Part shown: positions 23,171 through 34,649 of the stretch, piece by piece
Layout of the letters: the number at the start of each line of letters is the position of its first letter
Position numbering within the stretch: the first letter of the stretch is position 1
Made by a program: the position numbers and the translations under genes
Notes under the pieces: generated by a model
Seen by the model: only the letters and a program-made list of their open reading frames with translations
Told to the model about the DNA's origin: nothing
Databases searched by the model: none
Assembly (NCBI GenBank): GCA_035610365.1
Contig: CM069432.1
Span: forward strand, 237,302,104 to 237,366,103
Direction: 5' to 3'
DNA from: Aquatica leii
Lineage: Eukaryota > Arthropoda > Insecta > Coleoptera > Lampyridae
DNA length: 64,000 bases

Positions 23171-23174
23171 ATAG

Positions 23175-24440
23175 ATGCGTTATGTTATCTCTTTTTATAA
23201 TAATTCAATGGTGCTAATACATCTAGTCTATCAGAAAACCAAAAAAAGGGATATCGACAAAAGCCTAATTAAAATGATAACAACAGATTTTCAACCTTTA
23301 AGTGTCGTTGAAAACGGAGGTTTTCAGGAATACTGCTATAAATTAAATCTTCTATATATTCCTCCCTCCAGAGAAACAATAACAAAAAATATGTTGCCGG
23401 AATTATATAATGAAATTGTGTCAAAAATTACACTAATGTTGAACTGTGTTGATCATATCTCTGTGACTGTAGATATATGGATATCAGATAGTAACAAGTC
23501 ATACGCTACGTTAACCAGTCATTGTATTCAAGATAAAAAAAATATATTGACCTGTATTAGCTACTAGAGAAATGGAAGATGCTCATCACACTGGTGCAAA
23601 TATTGTGAAAAATATTACTGGAAGAGAATAATCAAACAGACATACTTCCTGTTGTGTCAGATAGTGAGTCTAATATTAAGAAAGTTATTAATGATTTTCT
23701 ACATTTACATCATCATCTGTGTAACACACACTTTAAATTTAAGTGCTACAGATGTCCTAACTTCTGCTGATAATGATATGTTATTATAATTAATAAAAAA
23801 ACTGCAACAAATTGGTAGGGCATTTTAAACACAGCGTAGTGGCGACCACGCAATTGAAGAAGAATCAAGAATTCTTGGGTCTTAAAAATAAAACAAGATG
23901 TCAGCACTCGTTGGAACTCCACCTTAATTATGTTGGAAAGACTAGAGGAGATCAAAGACCTTCTTAATCTTACAATTTCAAATCGTAAGAAATGTCCTAT
24001 TGATAGCTTAGATGTAGATTGTATTAAATTATCGAAGCCACTAAATGTAATAACAATCGAAACATATGAAGAGAAATACCCGACAATGTCATTAATTCTA
24101 CCGTTAGTAAAGGGTTTGCAGTTCACGAATAAATCAATATTCCTTATAACCGTCGAGCTTATTACTGCAAAATAAACTATTAGATACTATTTCCAAAAGG
24201 TTTGGAGTTTTTGAAACAAATAAAATTGCAGCCAAGACAATGCTAAAAATGCACATGTTTGGATTACTGAAGAACTGGCCCAAATAGTGGACCAGAATAA
24301 TGCACCAACTGATCCAGTGCCTCAAGAACTGAATCAGAAAGCAACCGAGTCAGAAAACTTGTCATTATGAGCACACTTTGACAATAAAGTGTCAACAGTT
24401 ATAACACCAACCACAGAATCTGTCAGTGCAATTTAGCAAG
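23175..24440 (+). pseudogene. hAT-family transposase (ZBED-like), decayed
   Basis: Plus-strand remains of a hAT-superfamily transposase. Segment 23175-23567 gives KSLIKMITTDFQPLSVVE, PSRETITKNMLPEL and VTVDIWISDSNKSYATLT, which includes the first catalytic aspartate region (DIWTS...). A frame change follows, then ATREMEDAHHTGANIV, VVSDSESNIKK and HTLNLSATDV around the second acidic region. Next come QDVSTRWNSTL and MLERLEEIKDLLNL (the conserved RWNS block, 23890-23960), EEKYPTMSLILPLVKGLQF and LLDTISKRFGVFETNK. A decayed spacer (QNNAPTDPVPQEL) is the last part seen. The C-terminal dimerisation block is not recognisable. At least five frame changes are present. The N-terminal BED zinc finger is missing. 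Confidence 0.82.
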
Positions 24441-25990
24441 AAGCGAAAATTTTTTGGAATTTTAGAACAAACGTTATACTTTTTGAACAAAATACACTTA
24501 AAATATCTTAGATGTTTTGCCGCTTCAGGCCAGTTAACGAATTTAAGAACAATTCGGTTATCTTTAAAACATTTAGATAAAATACTATTATTAAGTAATT
24601 TATCTAATTCGTTTTAAAAAATCTTATAAAGAAATTAATTATTCGGAATGCATTGTTTCTAGTTTATTTTTTATTTTAAGAATTTTACTCTGGTTGTCGT
24701 GACGCTCTTAGATTATACCATTCCCGTCTCATAATTTCTCAAACTTATCAGACCAATAGGTCTTAATGTTATCGTTCTCCACTCTAATTCTGGTATTCAT
24801 ATTTTCTAGTTTATTTAAAAATTTGGTAGTGAATAAATTGCCAATTAAGTTTATGGCCAATGGCGAGTCACAATAGTATAATTTAGTCAACCTACGGTGG
24901 AGAAGGGCAAGGATATTGGTTCTAAAATTGAAAATACATAGAGCGCCCTATCTGACAGGTGCATATAGGGTAGAATCGGAAAGTGTGATGGGAAAACGAA
25001 GGAAAGAGTTAACAGTTGTTTTGATCCGATGATCTATGTGTTTAAGAGTGATAAATTTTTTTTGTTCTTGTGGCATTTCACCACCGGCACGTGTTAACTG
25101 CAAGAAATCGTTTCATTTTTGTTAATCACCACGTGCAGGAGTTACTTTGTTTAATGATCAACAACTACTGAATGCAATAGACCACTAAATGAGAAAGTTA
25201 AATTCATAATATCTTTTGTCAACTAAATATCTTGAAGATTTAGCAACATACCTATCTAGCCTTGAGATTTAATTCAATTATCATATACATTGGAAGTTTA
25301 GCGCATATTGTGTTTTAATATTTCAATGTAACTTACGCAGCCTAGTTGTGACACTTTGACATTATACTTATTACTTTATTATTCAGCTTTTAAGGGATGT
25401 TTAGGGATGCATTAGCACTAATGGCACGTTCAAAGCAATGTAAGTACCCTTTTTTTGTATGTGAAATTTTAGTGTCGACTGTATGTGCGAAGACCAAGTA
25501 TATGCATACTATCACAACTAGTGGACGATATTTTTTGCTATTATTTTTTAAATTACTCATGCTTAAAACTTAATTAACTGTTCATCTTACTTTTCAACTT
25601 ACATAACTTTCAAAATTGTTAACGTTAAATTATTCACTTTAATTGAACTAATTCAATGTAACTGTGCCGTAATTATTTTTTCGCACAGGATGTTGCATAC
25701 CCCGATAGATTAAGATTAAGCTGAAATTGAATTTACTGTGATTTAAAAATAGTTGCTAGCATTACATTTGTTCTTTCATTGACTGATTAGTCGTCTTCAA
25801 TTTGTTCACCTTGAGTTTAGGCGCTTTTTTAACAAATAATAATCGGCACATTGAAACTCGGATGGATTCTATTCATGAATTGTCCCACATCCTCCTCGCC
25901 AAATATCTGAGCTACTGATGCTATCGTTGTTGTGGATTTAGTTATCGGCAATTGATCGCGTTTCAGATAAGTGCAGAGCTTGCGTTTTAC
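24441..25990. other. 1.5-kb stretch, no recognised gene
   Basis: The minus-strand frame at 25829-25990 (GEEDVGQFMNRIHPSF) is open but unrecognised, and it abuts the 3' end of the CR1-like element. The rest is AT-rich with no motif. Confidence 0.45.
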
Positions 25991-25992
25991 CG

Positions 25993-26017
25993 TAATAATA
26001 ATAATAATAATAATAAT
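25993..26017 (-). repeat. 3' simple-repeat tail of the CR1-like element
   Basis: About eight TAA units on the plus strand, i.e. ATT/TTA repeats at the 3' end of the minus-strand retrotransposon, in place of poly(A). They mark the point where target-primed reverse transcription began. Confidence 0.8.
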
Positions 26018-26115
26018 GTTTATTGACCTTGACAAAATACATTTTGCGTGGTCAATAGGATGCAATCAGCAAAGCTGGTTTTCATTGCATCCCATTTTAC
26101 ATATAGATTTCTTTG

Positions 26116-28243
26116 CTACAATAATTTATTTTTTAATTTTAACTTAAAATTATATAATGAGCTGGTGTTCAATATTGTGTAATACTTATTGAACAGAAAT
26201 GCGCTTAAGTATTGAAAGGAACCTCTGAATTTTTTACAGTGGTGCTTAGGGATGTGCGCGGTTCGTTTTCTTTGCCCATGTTCACGTTTTATAAAGTCGA
26301 TGGTACAATATAAGTAGGCTGGTGTTTTTGACATAAGAATTTTATATAGAAGTGTCAGAAATAACATTATATATCTATCACTTATTCTAAGTATTTTGAG
26401 TTTATTATAATATGGGGTAACATGATTATGCTTAGGTATAAAAAAAGAAAACCTGAGACAGTTGTTTTGAACAACTTGCAACTTGTTTTTAAACTCATTT
26501 GTCAAGTGACCGTAGTATGTTATTAATCCATACTCAATTGAGCTGAGGACTAAACTGCATGTTAAGTTATATTTAATATGTGCAGGTAAATAATTTTTAA
26601 ATTCATATAAAAGTTTTAATTTGCCATAGCTCAATCGACATTTTGATATTACATGCTCAGCAAAAGTAAGGTCTTGATCAATTATGATTCCCAATATTTT
26701 AACCGACTCTGAAAATGTTAACTCCTGTCTCTCTATGATGATACTGGATCTAATGGTATCATAACATTTTTTTCTTACCGATGCTTTGCCGATACAAAGA
26801 ACTTTGGTCTTTTCTCCGTTTAAAGTTAAACCGTTTTCATCCGACATTGTGATCATTCTTTGAAGATTGTCATTCATTTCCTCAATAGCTTCGTTGAAGT
26901 TTGAAACCGATGAGTGTATATATAATTGCGTATCATCAGCATACATACTGATTTTGCAATTTTTTGTAAGTGTTTTGTCAAATTCTGCGGTGTATATAAT
27001 AAACAAAAGTGGCCCTATAATACTGCCTTGCGGTACGCCATTGTCGTTAGGTATTATGTCTGAACATATTGATTTATTGTTCAACGAAAGTTTTACAAAT
27101 TGCTTTCTGTTCTGCAAGTATGATTCTAGCCAGGCTTAGGCTTGAGTTGAAAATCCGTAATAGTGTAGTTTTGCAACAAGTAAGGGTCTATTTAAAACAT
27201 CGAAAGCTTTCGAGTAATCAAGTGCAGCAAATATAGTAACTTCATTATTATCCCAAGCGTTTGTAAAGTCGTTGATAATTTTTAGAATATTGGTATTTGT
27301 ACTGTGCCTAGGTCTGAAGCCGGACTGGAAAAAGGGTAGAATGTTGTTTTTTTCAACAAAATCTGAAATTTGCTTGTAAATCCACTTTTCAAGGACTTTG
27401 CTTACAACCGGTAAAATAGATATCGGCCTTAATTATTGACGTCTTCCATAAAAGCATTCCGGTTAAAATGCCGAAATGATCTGCATGTGATTTGCCTGTG
27501 TTGGGAGATTGTGTGAGATATATCAAGAGTACACGACGTTAACATATGATCACTTATGTTAACGTCTTCACAAACGGCATTCGAGCTTGCCAAATTATCT
27601 GACACACAGATAATATCTAGTAGTGACTTAGATGTAGTACTGATTCTCGTAGGTTCCTTCACTAATTGCTTAAGGGCAAATACCGAAAAAATGTTTTCTA
27701 ATTTAAGTGCGTCGTTATTATTGTTCAGAAAGTTTACGTTCAAGTCGCCCATAATAATAAGTCTATCCACCTGAAGAGCAACGTAAGCCAAAATGTTTTC
27801 AAAGTCTTGAAACCATTTACAACATAAATCTGGTGGTCGATAAAATACACCAATACCATAAGTTATTTTCTTGATGCTTACTTTGATGAAAAGATGTTCG
27901 AGTTTAGTCGCGCTGGTGTACTCAATTATCATGACCTTATACCTGAGGTTGCATGAAATGTACATTGGCAAACCGCCTCCCCTGGTTGTACGATCTGCTC
28001 GAACTAAATTGAAGTTAGTTACAACCAGCAAATTATCAAGAACTTTGGGATCTAACCAGGTTTCTGAGATGGCAAAAATGCTAAAATTATTAGTTGCTAA
28101 TAAAGAGGGCACTTCGCTAAAGGATGATGATAGGGACCTTATATTGATATGCCCTACTCTGAAATCTGACCCCGAGATATATGAACTATTATCTATTTGG
28201 GAACAGTGTTTATTACATGTTAGTTTAATTGAGTCACTTACAA
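26116..28243 (-). pseudogene. CR1-like ORF2: endonuclease + reverse transcriptase, deletion between them
   Basis: The AP-like endonuclease is open from about 28243 to 27429 (HINIRSL, AISETWLDP, RGGGLPMYI, GVFYRPP, MGDLNVNF, DIICVSD, ISDHMLT), with the catalytic E, D, N and H of the family visible. The open frame stops at 27429 (MEDVNN) and the next recognisable sequence is RPISILPVVSKVLEKW, the first block of the polymerase, in another frame. Roughly 100-150 codons normally found between them are missing. The polymerase continues with QSGFRPRHST, ALDYSKAFDVLN, one stop near 27138, then GVPQGSIIGPLLF and the catalytic MYADDTQLY. It ends at 26116 (KLKLKNKLL). The deletion with frameshift makes the copy defective. 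ORF1 and ORF2 meet near 28240. Confidence 0.87.
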
Positions 28244-29470
28244 GTTTTTTGAATTGAGATTATTACTAGGCTTATGTTTCATTGTATCAATTCCGAACAC
28301 ATTTTGTTTTAATGTGTTAAGCATTTGTGTGTATGCAGTGCAATTATTGCGATCCCACGCCGCATGATTGAAGTTACATTCAATTTTTTTCACATTATTG
28401 TAGTAAACACAATTTGAGCATTTATATTTGTGTACGTCCTTTACTTTACAGTCGCGTACACCATGGAATTCTGCACAGAGTGGACAAACAGGGGAATTTT
28501 TGCGTGGACAGTTTGCCGACGTGTGGTTGAATGCGTTGCACGTAAAACATCTTTTAAGTTCCATACCATCATAGATTGAGCATCCGTCAAAGCCAATTAA
28601 AATATGTCCAGCCTGAAGCAGTTTATTGTACAGTACCGCATCAGTATTTACAATCACCTGAAATATTTTGGAGTTTTTCTTCACCGGCGAAACAGACAAA
28701 ATATCACATTTTGTGTCTTCTGAAAAGTATTCACTATTTTGTAATTTCAAGTACTGCATAATAACTTCAGGATCTAGTTCTTCTGTTAAGCCAACAAAGC
28801 GTAACTTAATAGGAGTTGGATTGAGCTGCTTTAGTTGATAATTCTCAGAGAGATTTTCTTCGGCCTCTTTTAGTAACTTAGCCGATTGTTTGCTGTCTGC
28901 ACAGCTGACAACTATTCCGCCTTTTTTGGTCTTGACTTGTTTAACTTCGATTTTCGAGGCAATTAAGTTAACCTTGCTGAGAACATCGGACTTGGTTGTG
29001 TCAGAATCTTGTTTGTCATCTTTTGGTTTTATTAGAACTTTTGTTTGAGCAGCTGCAGCAGCGATATTTGCATAGGAGCGTTTACTATTAGAAAGATCCA
29101 CCTTGTTAGCAATTGCGGTAAATTCATTCATTTTATTTGCAATAGCTCCGAGAGCCTCTTCTTTTAGAACGCTCAAAGTTGATGTTAAATCAGAAATAAG
29201 TAGCGACTTCATCTCATTGAGTTTAAGATTAACTTCATTTATTAATGCCTCAGAAGGACAGTGAAATTGCTGATTGCGATCAACAAAGTCAGTGCGTACG
29301 CAGTCTTTACAACGCCATGTAAGGCCGGGATGGTTTTTGAGATAGTTCACCAGTTCGACAGGTAATTCAACACAGGAAAAATGATATGGTTTATTACAAG
29401 GCCCTGAACAATTTAGACCTGGTGTTCTTGATGTGAAGTTTTCAGCACACTTAGAACACGGAGGCGGCAT
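28238..29470 (-). CDS. CR1-like ORF1: PHD finger and zinc-knuckle RNA-binding protein
   Basis: Intact minus-strand ORF1 of a non-LTR retrotransposon, which forms the ribonucleoprotein with element RNA. The start MPPPCSKC at 29470 is preferred over the upstream methionine at 29503 because it directly precedes the zinc-binding domain. Residues about 4-55 form a PHD-type finger (CSKC, CSGPC, YHFSC, WRCKDC). A helical middle part (LNEMKSLLISDLTSTLSVL) probably oligomerises. The C-terminal part has several Cys/His knuckles (CFTCNAFNHTSANC, CPLCAEFHGVRDC, KCSNC). Length (about 410 codons) is usual for such proteins. The frame has no internal stop, so this part has decayed little. It ends next to the ORF2 start. 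Confidence 0.87.
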   Translation of the reverse strand: MPPPCSKCAENFTSRTPGLNCSGPCNKPYHFSCVELPVELVNYLKNHPGLTWRCKDCVRTDFVDRNQQFHCPSEALINEVNLKLNEMKSLLISDLTSTLSVLKEEALGAIANKMNEFTAIANKVDLSNSKRSYANIAAAAAQTKVLIKPKDDKQDSDTTKSDVLSKVNLIASKIEVKQVKTKKGGIVVSCADSKQSAKLLKEAEENLSENYQLKQLNPTPIKLRFVGLTEELDPEVIMQYLKLQNSEYFSEDTKCDILSVSPVKKNSKIFQVIVNTDAVLYNKLLQAGHILIGFDGCSIYDGMELKRCFTCNAFNHTSANCPRKNSPVCPLCAEFHGVRDCKVKDVHKYKCSNCVYYNNVKKIECNFNHAAWDRNNCTAYTQMLNTLKQNVFGIDTMKHKPSNNLNSKNL

Positions 29471-29607
29471 TTTTATATGCAAACAGAGTAGCACGTTGAC
29501 CACTACCTAGACTAATGTTTTGCAGGAATCACTCTGATTATTTATAGTTAAGAATGAGATTAAATTAGAATTAAATAAAAGTATGTAGAAAATGTATTCT
29601 TAAGCGT

Positions 29608-29988
29608 ATGGTGTGTTGCTTATTCGAAGTTTTGATGTGGGTTTTGTTGTCACTAATTTATTTATCACTTCATGCAATATTGTTAATGTTTGACCTTAAA
29701 GATATCAGTCAGTTGGAAATTTTACTCACTATTTGCGATATTTATTTTCACTTTGCTGTTATCTCCTACTCCTCTGTCCATTACACCATTCTGTTCTTTT
29801 TTATGTTGACCACCGCATGCTTCGTGCTTCAGTTGTTTACGTCGTATAAATTAAAAATTAAAATACACCACAATTATTATACAAAACAACAAAATATCAC
29901 GGAGCGAAATAACGAAATATTTACTGCGGCAAACGATTACACGACGATTACTAAAGGTAACAATAGTTTTTCTACTTGTCTTAACTGA
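29608..29988 (+). CDS. Hydrophobic ORF, unrecognised
   Basis: A 126-codon plus-strand frame starting MVCCLFEVLMWVLLSLIYL. It has three hydrophobic stretches (about residues 3-25, 45-62 and 64-82, the last LFFFMLTTACFVLQLF), then a polar tail (KIKIHHNYYTKQQN). It could be a fragment of a membrane protein such as an insect chemoreceptor exon, or a chance frame in T-rich DNA. No family motif is decisive. It lies between the CR1-like element and a piggyBac remnant. Confidence 0.2.
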   Translation: MVCCLFEVLMWVLLSLIYLSLHAILLMFDLKDISQLEILLTICDIYFHFAVISYSSVHYTILFFFMLTTACFVLQLFTSYKLKIKIHHNYYTKQQNITERNNEIFTAANDYTTITKGNNSFSTCLN

Positions 29989-30043
29989 GCATCACGAATA
30001 CTATCGATCATTTTACAAGTGACAAAAATAAACATAACGTTTT

Positions 30044-30461
30044 ATAAGTTAACTAAAGGAGGAGTTTGCACAATAGATCAAATGTGCGCTCAGTATCAGG
30101 TTGCTAAAACTCTGAAAGGTGACGTAGTGAATTTTTATGCGTTAATAAATGTAGCCATTATAAGTGCGCAAATTATTTTTTAGAAAACTATTCAATTTCC
30201 AATGTAACCCAAAAATAGATTATAAAAAAATGGCAGAATATCACTTACAACAAAGATACCATTTACAGAATCTGCCACTAAAAGTTTGTCAACAGAGACA
30301 AGAAGTACCTGAAACTTTTGCAGATACTTCTTTTGGAAAAGCAAAAACTCAAATGTAAAAACCGTTGTTATTTTTGCCAAAAAACCTCCAAAATGGAGAT
30401 TAGGTGTTGGATTCAACAGCTTCATCCAGTTTGTGGGCAGATTACCAATTTGAATTATTAG
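30044..30461 (+). pseudogene. piggyBac-like transposase C-terminal remnant
   Basis: Plus-strand sequence reading TKGGVCTIDQMCAQYQVA, then NFYALINVAIISAQIIF. This matches the conserved KGGVDxxDQ...Y block and following helix of piggyBac (DDD) transposases. The frame changes, then gives NPKIDYKKMAEYHLQQRY and LQNLPLKVCQQRQEVPE. A last frame gives RCYFCQKTSKMEIRC, HPVCGQITNLNY and a stop at 30459-30461, the Cys-rich C-terminal finger of the family. The catalytic aspartates upstream are missing or beyond recognition. At least two frameshifts are present. The gypsy element B begins to its right. Confidence 0.8.
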
Positions 30462-30559
30462 TTCTCGTGATTATGTGATGGCAGTAATAAAGGATGATTT
30501 AAAGAAACTAAATGAACGCCCCTGCCTGCATGTTTCTTGCCTTATAGTGTAAATACCCC

Positions 30560-32602
30560 TGTTATTAAAAAAAATAGTTCTTCTAAAGTGAATCAGAAAA
30601 AACTAAACGTAAAGACTTTGGCAATTGCTAACAGTAGTACTAAAATATATGACGATATAGTACCATTATTTAAGGACTGGAAATGGTCCGTCAGCGCAAA
30701 AAAAAACAAATTTTGCAGTATGTAAGTCTTTGGGAACGTATACCTGCCGGTTACTATGGTTACTAGTTCGTGCATATTGAATTTTCTGCATGCGGGCTTA
30801 GAGTTCACCTGCAAAGTTGGTACCTGCTGTTACGCTTTTACCTTGAGCGGATTGTTCGATGAGGTCACAGGGAAGTCTTAAGGCGGGTTGCACAAAGCAA
30901 ATCAAAAATGTAGCAAGTGATTATTTCTGAAATCAATTGTTACATCACAAATAAACGTGGTTTCATTGGCTATGTAACAATTGTTTTGAGAAATAATCAG
31001 TTGTTACATTTTTGATTTGCTTTGTGCAACCCGCCTTTAGTGTTGCTCCATATACCAATTGTGATGCTGTTGTCACATCGTATACCAAGTAATATTAATA
31101 GTAATCCTTGTACCCAAGAAACATTGTGACTTTTGAGGGCTGCTTTTAATCGTCTTTGGAATCGTTCTACTAATCCATTAGAAATTGGGCGAAAAGCTGT
31201 CGTTCGTACTCTTTGGATGCCGAGTATGTTTCTCATGGATGTTAATAAGGCGGATTCGAACTGAGTTCTTCTATCTGTTGTTACTTTGGCTGGTACCCCA
31301 AACCGGGATATCCAATTCTCAACAAAAGCTCTTGCACAAGCTTCAACTGTAATATCACTGATTGGGATTGCTTCCGGCCAACGAGAGAATCGGTCTATTA
31401 TCGTCAAAATGTACTGAAATCCTTCCGATTGTGGCAGTGGGCCTAGAATGTCCATATGCACGTGCAAGAATCGAGCATCGACATCACTGAATGTACCTAG
31501 AGACACTCTTGTATGCTTATGCACTTTCGTTTTTTGACAGCTGATATAGGTTTTAACCCTTTTTGCTACATTTTTCCTCATACCAGGTCAAAAGTTATCT
31601 GTTTTACAGTACTCTTTACTCCTGGATGTGCAAGGTTGTGTATTAGGTCGAAAACATTGTTTCTGTATTTTTTAGGTACGTATAAACGATTTCCGCACGT
31701 AGTTTCGTACCAGAGTGTCCTGTCTGACAGAGAGATCTACAAATTTAATGAACGTATACTTGCTGTCTTGGTGTAGCTCTGCCAGCTCCCTGTCTGGTTC
31801 TTGTGCCAATGAAACCAGATTGGAATCAAATTGGCTAATACCAATGGCTTCAATTCGTGACAGTGACTCAGCTAGTAAATTCTCCTTGCTTGGAATATAC
31901 TGGATATCAGTGTTGAATTGGGATATGAAGTCCAGTTGACAAATCTGCTTTGAACTAGCTTTCTCCGGTGTTTTGTGAAAGGCAAACACAAGCGATTTGT
32001 GGTCACAATAGATGGTAAAATCTTTTCCTTCTAGTAGATGTTCAAACTGCATAATTGTTTTATAGATCGCCAACAGTTCTCTGTCATATGTACTATAGTT
32101 TTGTACTATTGACGTCAGTTTTTGAGAAAAGAATGATATTGGTCGTTGTGAATCACTCTCGATTTGCTGGATTACATCTCCAATTACTAGGCTTGAAGCA
32201 TCCGTGACAATGCTTAATTTGCAACTGCTTTTTGGGTATGCAAGGGTTGCTGTGTTGACCAAATCTTCTTTACATTTGTTGAAAGCTAGAACTGCTTCCC
32301 CAGTGGGTTCAATCGATATATTCCTTTTTGTCCATTTATTTAATAAGGCATTCAGTAGTATCTGCGTTTCTACTGCATTGGATACCTATTTACCATAATA
32401 ATTGCCCATACCCAAGAACCATTGTAACTATTTTGAAGTTTTTGAGAAACTTAATTTTGTTATAGCATTGACTTTGTCGGAATGGTTTGATACCTTCAGA
32501 TAAGACCTCGACTCCTAGAAAATTTATATGGCTAACCCCAAAAATGCATTTGATTGGGTTGATTACGACACCATGGTGGTTTAGTTGTTGAACTTGGTTC
32601 AC
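30560..32602 (-). pseudogene. Ty3/gypsy element B: partial pol (RT end, RNase H, integrase)
   Basis: Minus-strand polyprotein fragment. Segment 32602-32390 is the end of reverse transcriptase (HHGVVINPIKCIFGV, FLGVEVLSEGI). Segment 32262-31672 is RNase H (LSIVTDASSLVIGDVI, YSTYDRELLAIY, YCDHKSLVFAF, LAESLSRI). Segment 31581-31040 is integrase (MDILGPLPQSEGF, TIIDRFSRWPEAIP, VTTDRRTQFES, NGLVERFQRRL), with both catalytic D and the E intact. The frame is cut by a 156-bp MITE at 30881-31036. Beyond it, integrase resumes as LRLPCDLIEQSAQGK and QVYVPKDLHTAKFVF. The first part of the element, gag to mid-RT, is missing: the 5' LTR/leader at 32653-32880 lies only about 50 bp upstream of the RT fragment, implying a large internal deletion. 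Several frame changes are present. Confidence 0.87.
30881..31036. mobile_element. Harbinger-type MITE, 156 bp, inside gypsy integrase
   Basis: A near-perfect palindrome: both 66-bp arms run from AGGCGGGTTGCACAAAGC to CAATTGTTACAT, separated by about 24 bp. It is flanked by TTA at 30878-30880 and 31037-31039. Removing it with one TTA restores the integrase reading VYGATLRLPCDL. A TTA duplication and no coding sequence fit a Harbinger-related MITE. Its end sequence differs from the autonomous Harbinger at 7922-10998. Confidence 0.93.
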
Positions 32603-32652
32603 ATGTATTAGGTGCCCATCATGAGACTCGGATGCTATTAACCAGGGTCACC

Positions 32653-32880
32653 AATTATGGGGTTCGGTTGTTCAAATTAATACATCTACACTTTATTGAT
32701 AAGTTGTTTAATAAGGATTTAGGCACTTACATACGTACATTACAATCACCTTCAACGGCAACGCGCAAATGGCGGAAAAAGCTTATGGCTAATTTCGCTA
32801 TGTTTTATTGACTTGCGCGTGGTATATAATTTACAATAGTTGGTGTAGATGGCGCCACAATATTATACTATTCTGTCACT
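32653..32880 (-). repeat. Gypsy element B 5' LTR (probable) with adjoining leader
   Basis: Read on the minus strand, the segment begins AGTGACAGAATAG and ends CCCCATAATT, directly followed by GGTGACCCTGG, a usual primer-binding-site-like start of gypsy leaders. It contains an ATAAA polyadenylation-like signal. About 228 bp is short but acceptable for gypsy-group LTRs. The 3' LTR was not found, so the ends are inferred from sequence style only. Confidence 0.55.
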
Positions 32881-32889
32881 AAAAAACTA

Positions 32890-34640
32890 ACAAACTTTAT
32901 ATTGCTACTTGTATAGTAAGTTTTAGTTGGAAATTGAATCAGTATACTTCTTCTTGTGTTATTTAAAACATAGAGGAAAAAGGCAAGTCTACTAAAAATA
33001 AAAAACCTAAGGGGGGTTTTGATAATATATACGTTTACATAATATTGTTGATCACCTACTTACAATTGCTAATTTTATTAAAATTATATAGAGATGTAAA
33101 CTAAAAAATCACTGATATTTATTTAATAAATTTGTAACTTTACGTTCTTTGTTTGAAAATACGTAGTATAACCATCTACGACAATAAAACAAAAATTTAT
33201 TTAACCGCTTTAAAATATTGCTTGTGCTATGTATTTTGTACAACTTACTCTACTGTACTGCTTATTAATTTATGTTAGTTTTAATTGTGTTTTTCATACT
33301 GATACCATAAATGATTGGCAATCGAATTTTAACTATAAAAACGCAAAATTTTGACATTGCATTTTCATTTGATTTGATTACCTACTCAATACAAAACGAT
33401 TTATTTTAACTTTAATAAATGAATTAGGAATACTGCATTCTCTAAACATTCCTTCGCAGTTATTCGTGCAAAAATATTTTATGAATTTAATATTTTACTA
33501 AAGTTAACTTCACCATTAATGTCTTTCCTACTTTTCTTAACTCTTGCGTATATAATGTAATATGGAGCACAGCGAAGAGGAACAATCATCAAATTGTAAT
33601 CAGAAGGCGTTCTAAATCATGCCGCGCGACTTTGAACATCTGTCGCAGGAAAAGCGCCACGCTGGACTGGAAGCTCTCATTCCATATTATCTCCTCTCTA
33701 TTCAGATTTAGAGCTTTATGACTCTGTTTTATTAAATACTTTTATCTTGTTCATGGATGTAATTGATTATTAACAAGCCTTTTTATTTTATATTCATTAT
33801 ATTATTATCATTGCTCTACCCTAAAATATTTTTGCATGAGCATAAAATTCGAATTTATTTAATTTTTTCGACTTTACAAAATTTTCGATGTAATTTTTAA
33901 CATTATTATTTAATAAATTAAATTAAGTGGCATTTGAGATACAAAAATACAAATTATCTCTTAAACGTTTAAATATTACCATTTTGAAGGAATAATTTAT
34001 TTAATTTTTTATTTTTGGATGTTTTATAATATATTATGCATAATTTTTGATAAATAATTTACCATTAACATTTACAAATCTATAAACACGTGTTTAATGT
34101 TTTATGTAAAAACCTATATAGGTTTAATATTGGTCTAAGAAAAATGTATCCAGAACACACTTAAAAAAATTATATTAATCGTATTTACTATACGTTTAAA
34201 CTACAAATTGTAATATAAGCATAACCTATCTATTTATTAAATTAAGCATATTTAATTCTATTTGATTATATATTAATCTCTTTTTAACGTTATATAATTT
34301 AATTTTTATAAAAAATTACTGTTACGATACGACAATGTTGGCATTAGAAACTTTAACTTACGCAATTATTTTGTATACGTTGTAATAATAAAAACATATA
34401 AATTTAGTACGGCATTAGAAAAACTTGAATTTAGATTCTAAATTTTTTTATTACTGTGACTAAACTTTCATGTATTTTATATAGTAGTAATTTTTATTAA
34501 TAATAATTGTTAAAGTCGTTGCCAATTCTAGTAGAAATCCACAAAATTTAGGAATTGCATGTAGTTGCGTGTATTTTTTGAGTATTACAAATTGTTATGG
34601 AATTTTGGAGAAAATCCTGTATGAACTTACATTTTATAAT
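32890..34640. other. 1.75-kb AT-rich stretch, no gene seen
   Basis: No recognised open frame. A short GC-richer patch at about 33620-33690 (CGCGCGACTTTGAACATC region) is unexplained. Confidence 0.5.
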
Positions 34641-34649
34641 ATCTCTATC

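Larger units (their letters stand above)
25993..29503 (-). mobile_element. CR1/Daphne-like non-LTR retrotransposon, internally deleted
   Basis: Minus-strand element with ORF1 (PHD finger plus zinc knuckles), ORF2 (endonuclease, then reverse transcriptase, no RNase H) and a simple-repeat 3' tail, (ATT)n in the sense direction, at 25993-26017. The order and the AP-type endonuclease place it in the Jockey superfamily, nearest to CR1/L2/Daphne-type elements. The 5' end was not determined; coding begins at 29470. Its sequence is less decayed than most neighbours, but ORF2 lacks the segment between endonuclease and polymerase. Confidence 0.87.

Noticed and set aside
27556-28257. Plus-strand ORFs of 72-128 codons
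   Set aside because: Antisense of the CR1-like endonuclease, which has clear catalytic motifs on the minus strand.
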